7,514 nt of DNA from an uncultured Eubacteriales bacterium (GTDB lineage: Bacteria > Bacillota > Clostridia > Christensenellales > Borkfalkiaceae), in assembly GCA_902767455.1 (NCBI GenBank), contig CACXHH010000093.1, positions 1-7,514 of the forward strand, in the 5' to 3' direction. The number at the start of each line of letters is the position of its first letter. The first letter of the stretch is position 1. The notes beneath the pieces were generated by a model. It had not been told where the DNA came from. It ran no database searches and worked only from the letters and a program-made list of their open reading frames with translations. Position numbers and translations under genes: made by a program. Positions 3,629-7,514 of this stretch are shown here, one piece after another.

Positions 3629-5965
3629 TTACTTTCGTAAAGCTATATCGAACACTTCCGACGCTTCCTTTACGGGGTGGAAGTGAAGTTCTTTTCTCAC
3701 GTTTTCGGGGATATCTTCGATATCTTTGACGTTTTCGGCGGGGATAATCAGTTCGGTAACGCCCTTACGGTATGCCGCGAGCGACTTTTCTTTGAGCCCG
3801 CCTATCGGAAGAACTTTTCCGCGAAGGGTTATCTCGCCGGTCATGGCGACGTCGCTTCTTACCTTTCTACCCGTCAGGCACGACAGCATCGCCGTTGCGA
3901 GAGTGATACCCGCGGAAGGCCCGTCTTTGGGCGTTGCGCCTTCGGGTACGTGAACGTGAAGGTCTACGTCGGACAAGGATTCGAGATCGATGCCGAAAAC
4001 GTCGGCGTGGGCTTTTATAAAGCTCAAAGCGGTGAGCGCGCTCTCTTTCATAACGTCGCCGAGCTTACCGGTAAGCTGAACGTTGCCCTTGCCGCCTTTG
4101 ATCTTGACGACTTCAATAGTTAAAGTCGTGCCACCGTACTGCGTCCAGGCAAGCCCGTTCGCCGCGCCGACTTCGTCGTTTTTCAAACGTTCGCTTTCGC
4201 CGAAGCGTTCGCTGCCGAGATATTCGGTAACGCTCGTTTCGGTTATCTTCTGCTTTTTGAGCCTACCCGATTTTGCGAGTTTAGTGGCGATCTTCCTGAT
4301 AATTTCGTCGAGTTTTCTTTCAAGGTTTCTGACGCCCGCTTCGAGAGTGTAACCCTTTATGACCTTTTCTATCGCAGAAGGCGTAAATTCGACTTTTTCT
4401 TCCGTCAATCCGTTGAGTTTTATGCGTTTCGGGATAAGATATTTAGTGGCGATCGCAACCTTTTCTTCAAGCGTGTAGCCGTCGAGAGAGATGACTTCCA
4501 TTCTGTCGAGAAGCGGAGTTGGGATAGTTTCGAGCGAGTTCGCCGTCGTGATGAACAAAACGTTGCTTAAATCGAAGGGTATCTCGATATATCTGTCGCG
4601 GAAGGTCTTGTTCTGTTCGGGATCGAGAACTTCCAAAAGGGCGCTCGCAGGGTCGCCGCGAAGGTCTGACGAGAGCTTGTCTATCTCGTCGAGAAGGAAC
4701 ACGGGGTTATTGACTTTGGCGTCTTTAAGCCCGTAGATGATACGACCGGGCATCGCCCCGATATACGTTTTTCTGTGTCCGCGGATCTCGGCTTCGTCCT
4801 TAACGCCGCCAAGGCTCATGCGCGTAAACTTTCTGTTGAGCGCGCGCGCGATAGAAGTAGCGACCGAAGTTTTGCCAACCCCCGGAGGTCCCACAAGACA
4901 GATTATCGAGCCGCCTACTTTGCCCGTTAATTTCATCACGGCAAGATATTCGACTATCCTTTCCTTGACTTTTTCAAGCCCGAAGTGGTCGGCGTCGAGA
5001 ATTTCAACGGCTTCGTTGAGATTTTTGGTATCTTCAGAAGAAGTGTTGAAGGGAAGGTCGAGTATCCAGTCGATATAAGTGCGTAAAACGGTGTAATCGG
5101 GCGAAGAAGAGTTCATGCGGGACATTCTGTCCAGTTCCTTCAAAACCTTTTCTTCGTCTTCCTGCGGCATGTGTTTGGCAAGGATCTGATTGCGAAGTTC
5201 TTCCGTTTCGGCGGCGTCGTCGCCGAGTTCTTCGTGTATGGCTTTGAGCCGCTCTCTTAAATAATACTCCTTCTGACCTTTGTCCACGCTCTGCTTGACG
5301 CGCTCGGAAATTTTACGCTCTATCTCGACGTTTTCGGTAAGCGATGACAAAACGCGCGAAAGCGTTTCGACGCGTTCGGTAGTGGAAGATATTTCGAGTA
5401 TCTCTTGCTTTTTGTTCTCTTCGATATTGAGATTGAAAGTTAAAATGTTTACGAAATCGTTGATGTTTTCAAGCCCCGAGAGCGCGCCTTGCAGATCTTG
5501 CGGAAAGCTGTAATTGACCTTGGTATAATCTTTGAATTTTTCGCGTAAAAACGAAAAATACGCGCGTGACTCTATCGGAGAATTTTCCACGAACGGATAG
5601 TCTTCCAAGGCGGCTTCGTAGTAACCGTCAACCAAAGTCATTTCCTTCACTCTCGCGCGCGACTCGCCGCTTAACTGTATGCGAATACTCTTTTCGGTGA
5701 CGTTGTTTATCTTCGTTATACGACAAACGACGCCGACTGAATACATCTTGTCGGGCGTAGGAGCTTCGTCAAGCGAGTTTTTCTGCGTTACGACGAAGAT
5801 ATCGGAGTTGTCGGTCACAGCCTTTCTTACGGCAAGCAAAGACATAGTCCTGCCTACGTCGTACTGCGAGCTTATGTTCGGGAACATTACGCGCCCTCTC
5901 AATACGAATACGGGGAGCGTCGTGACCGCCGTGGTTTGTGTATCAACCGTTTGTTCGTTATCCAT
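3629..5965 (-). CDS. lon: ATP-dependent protease Lon (LonA)
   Basis: Cytoplasmic AAA+ serine protease that unfolds and degrades misfolded and regulatory proteins as a hexamer. Using the ATG at 5965 the product has 778 residues, the normal LonA length. Order of parts: N-terminal substrate domain from LPVFVLRGRVMFPN (17-30), coiled-coil region around 190-250, Walker A GPPGVGKT (359-366), Walker B LLDEIDK (424-430), arginine finger R488, then the protease domain with catalytic S684 in PKDGPSAG and K727 in GGLKEKSLAA. The frame stays open 80 codons further upstream, but that part runs through the pnp terminator and does not look like protein. The start is not well marked: the only AGGA lies about 20 bases before the ATG. 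An in-frame ATG at 6037 would add 24 residues. Confidence 0.97.
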   Translation of the reverse strand: MDNEQTVDTQTTAVTTLPVFVLRGRVMFPNISSQYDVGRTMSLLAVRKAVTDNSDIFVVTQKNSLDEAPTPDKMYSVGVVCRITKINNVTEKSIRIQLSGESRARVKEMTLVDGYYEAALEDYPFVENSPIESRAYFSFLREKFKDYTKVNYSFPQDLQGALSGLENINDFVNILTFNLNIEENKKQEILEISSTTERVETLSRVLSSLTENVEIERKISERVKQSVDKGQKEYYLRERLKAIHEELGDDAAETEELRNQILAKHMPQEDEEKVLKELDRMSRMNSSSPDYTVLRTYIDWILDLPFNTSSEDTKNLNEAVEILDADHFGLEKVKERIVEYLAVMKLTGKVGGSIICLVGPPGVGKTSVATSIARALNRKFTRMSLGGVKDEAEIRGHRKTYIGAMPGRIIYGLKDAKVNNPVFLLDEIDKLSSDLRGDPASALLEVLDPEQNKTFRDRYIEIPFDLSNVLFITTANSLETIPTPLLDRMEVISLDGYTLEEKVAIATKYLIPKRIKLNGLTEEKVEFTPSAIEKVIKGYTLEAGVRNLERKLDEIIRKIATKLAKSGRLKKQKITETSVTEYLGSERFGESERLKNDEVGAANGLAWTQYGGTTLTIEVVKIKGGKGNVQLTGKLGDVMKESALTALSFIKAHADVFGIDLESLSDVDLHVHVPEGATPKDGPSAGITLATAMLSCLTGRKVRSDVAMTGEITLRGKVLPIGGLKEKSLAAYRKGVTELIIPAENVKDIEDIPENVRKELHFHPVKEASEVFDIALRK

Positions 5966-6049
5966 AAATTGTAATATAATTATTTTCCTGTTTTTTATAC
6001 TGTGTTTGCGCCGCGAAAAAGCGTAAATCTTTTCCATGTCGTAATAAAT

Positions 6050-6078
6050 AGTATAACATAAACGAGCTCTTATTGCAA
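6050..6078 (-). promoter_or_regulatory. Promoter of the lon-ysxC-phosphatase unit
   Basis: On the minus strand TTGCAA (6078-6073) and TATACT (6055-6050) are 17 bases apart, at 4 of 6 and 5 of 6 matches. The predicted start near 6043 gives a leader of about 78 bases to the ATG at 5965. No CIRCE or CtsR-type heat-shock operator was seen next to it. Confidence 0.65.
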
Positions 6079-6141
6079 GCGCATTTACGCGATTGGAAGC
6101 CGCGCCCGCTAATTTTATCGGGGACGGTATTAAGGTTTCGT

Positions 6142-6179
6142 AAAAAAACACCGCTTGCGGAAAGTTGCCGAAGCGGTGT
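6142..6179 (-). terminator. Intrinsic terminator of pnp
   Basis: On the minus strand ACACCGCTT and AAGCGGTGT form a 9-base stem, extended inside by CGG/CCG past a single bulged C, and six further Ts follow the stem. It lies about 45 bases after the pnp stop and separates pnp from lon. Confidence 0.93.
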
Positions 6180-6223
6180 ATTCGTAAATTTTGCGCGCGG
6201 GTCAAACCGCATTTTCAGCCTTT

Positions 6224-7514
6224 TCAGCTGAGTTTTTCAAGAAGTTTAAGGTCGATACCCTTTTCGCCTATCTTGATGATTTCGACTTTGACCTGATCAC
6301 CGATGGAGAGCACGTCTTCAACGGAATCGACCTTCTTAGTCTGACCGAGTTTGGAGATATGGATCATGCCGTCGTGACCGGGAGTAAGTTCGCAGAACGC
6401 GCCGACTTTAGGAAGTATCCTTGCGACCGTCGAGATGAACATATCGCCGACTTCGAGATCTCTCGCGATAGACATAATGATAGCTTTCGCCTTCTCTGCG
6501 GGTTCGATGGTTTCTTCGTAAGAAGCGATGAATACGCTGCCGTCGTCCATAATGTCGATCTTGGCACCCGTTTCTTCGATGATCTTATTGATAGTCTTGC
6601 CGCCGCTGCCGATAACGTCTTTGATCTTATCGGGATTGATGGTGAAGGTAATGATTTTAGGTGCGTATTTGGACAGTTCTTTGTTAGGTTCGGGCAGGAC
6701 TTCGAGCATCTTATTAAGAATGAAATGTCTGCCTTCGTTCGCCTGCTTGATGGCACGGCGTAAAATTTCTTCGTCGATGCCTTTGATCTTGATATCCATC
6801 TGGATAGCCGTGATACCGTTTACGGTACCGGCGACCTTGAAGTCCATATCGCCAAGGAAGTCTTCCAAGCCCTGAATATCGCTCATTACCGATACTTTTC
6901 CGCTTTCAACGTCCTTGATGAGACCCATCGCGATACCCGCAACGGGGCGTTTAATGGGAACGCCTGCGTCCATAAGAGCGAGCGTGGAGCCGCATACGGA
7001 AGCCTGCGACGTCGAACCGTTGGAAGAGAGGACTTCGGAAACAAGACGGATGCTGTACGGGAACTCTTCGAGCGACGGAATTACCGGTTCGAGAGAACGT
7101 TCGGCAAGGGCGCCGTGACCTATTTCACGTCTGCCGGGACCGCGCATCGGCTTGGCTTCGCCGGAAGCGTAACCGGGCATGTTATAGTGGTGCATATAAC
7201 GTTTCTGCACTTCGTCGTCAAGACCTTCGAGTTTTTGAATGTCGCCTATCGTGCCGAGCGTACAAGTCGTCATGACCTGCGTCATACCCCTGGTGAAAAC
7301 GCCGCTGCCGTGCACTCTCGGAAGAATTCCGTGCTCGCACCAGATCGGGCGTATCTCGGTAAGGCTTCTGCCGTCGGGACGAACGCCTTTATTTGTTATC
7401 TTGGCGCGGACTTTTTCTTTGGTGATGTAGTAAAGTGAATCCTTTATCTGACGAATGACGTCGCCCGTCGAAAGACCGAGTTCGTCAAAGCCGTCGTAAT
7501 CTTCCGCCGTGAAA
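6224..7514 (-). CDS. pnp: Polynucleotide phosphorylase, C-terminal part (runs off right edge)
   Basis: PNPase degrades RNA 3' to 5' using phosphate and is a main bacterial mRNA turnover enzyme, working as a trimer. I followed the frame to the window edge: 429 codons are visible, so about 270 N-terminal residues (first RNase PH domain) are outside. The part seen starts in the helical linker, then RPDGRS-LTEIRPI and HGSGVFTRG open the second RNase PH domain, which includes GGPGRREIGHGALAER-like residues, MDAGVPIKRPVAGIAMGL and the catalytic-site stretch LEDFLGDMDFKVAGT. A KH domain follows with VIGSGGKTINKI, then an S1 domain ending in IDLKLLEKLS. The protein stops just after S1, without the long acidic tail many relatives have. 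A GTG at 7315 (the V of LPRVHGSG) is internal and is not the start. Confidence 0.97.
   Translation of the reverse strand, partial: FTAEDYDGFDELGLSTGDVIRQIKDSLYYITKEKVRAKITNKGVRPDGRSLTEIRPIWCEHGILPRVHGSGVFTRGMTQVMTTCTLGTIGDIQKLEGLDDEVQKRYMHHYNMPGYASGEAKPMRGPGRREIGHGALAERSLEPVIPSLEEFPYSIRLVSEVLSSNGSTSQASVCGSTLALMDAGVPIKRPVAGIAMGLIKDVESGKVSVMSDIQGLEDFLGDMDFKVAGTVNGITAIQMDIKIKGIDEEILRRAIKQANEGRHFILNKMLEVLPEPNKELSKYAPKIITFTINPDKIKDVIGSGGKTINKIIEETGAKIDIMDDGSVFIASYEETIEPAEKAKAIIMSIARDLEVGDMFISTVARILPKVGAFCELTPGHDGMIHISKLGQTKKVDSVEDVLSIGDQVKVEIIKIGEKGIDLKLLEKLS

Noticed and set aside
5966..6205. N-terminal extension of lon to an 858-residue protein
   Set aside because: The extra 80 codons run through the pnp terminator and the lon promoter, show no Lon-like sequence, and exceed the normal family length.
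7313..7315. GTG as the start of pnp
   Set aside because: It encodes the valine in a conserved LPR-HGSG stretch, and the frame continues upstream with clear PNPase sequence to the window edge.

Overview
The window looks like a low-to-middle GC member of the Bacillota, probably an uncultured Clostridia-type gut organism. The evidence is the lon-ysxC gene order known from Bacillus relatives, near-consensus TTGACA/TATAAT promoters, purine-rich Shine-Dalgarno sites, and an ECF-type vitamin transporter subunit next to a type III pantothenate kinase. No species can be named from the sequence alone.

Layout from the right edge leftwards, mostly on the minus strand: (1) the C-terminal 429 codons of pnp (polynucleotide phosphorylase), closed by a strong intrinsic terminator; (2) lon, with its own promoter, followed 28 bases later by ysxC/engB (ribosome-assembly GTPase), which overlaps by 8 bases a CX5R tyrosine phosphatase-like gene; this unit ends at a hairpin shared with a convergent plus-strand gene; (3) an accessory-looking stretch (about 1020-2175) holding an ArsR-type repressor gene on the minus strand between two very small plus-strand genes: a 60-residue membrane protein with a poly-threonine tail, and a 72-residue membrane protein with ten cysteines, eight of them in four C-x-C pairs; (4) a minus-strand unit with its own promoter: an ECF transporter substrate-binding subunit, probably for pantothenate, followed 4 bases later by the start of coaX, which runs off the left edge.

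How the genes fit together: pnp, lon and ysxC are housekeeping genes for RNA turnover, protein quality control and 50S assembly. The left-hand pair forms a compact coenzyme A supply unit (uptake of pantothenate, then its phosphorylation). The middle stretch is the least explained part. The two small proteins share a layout (short polar start, two hydrophobic segments, low-complexity tail) without evident sequence similarity. They flank a regulator that lacks the usual metal-binding residues of its family. That trio is the best candidate here for something undescribed; that the three act together is inference from position only.

No RNA genes, CRISPR arrays, insertion sequences or attachment sites were seen. 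There is no gene-free stretch over 300 bases; the largest intergenic gaps (823-1062, 1703-1948 and 5966-6223) are mostly accounted for by promoters, leaders and a terminator, except 1769-1872, where nothing convincing is seen.
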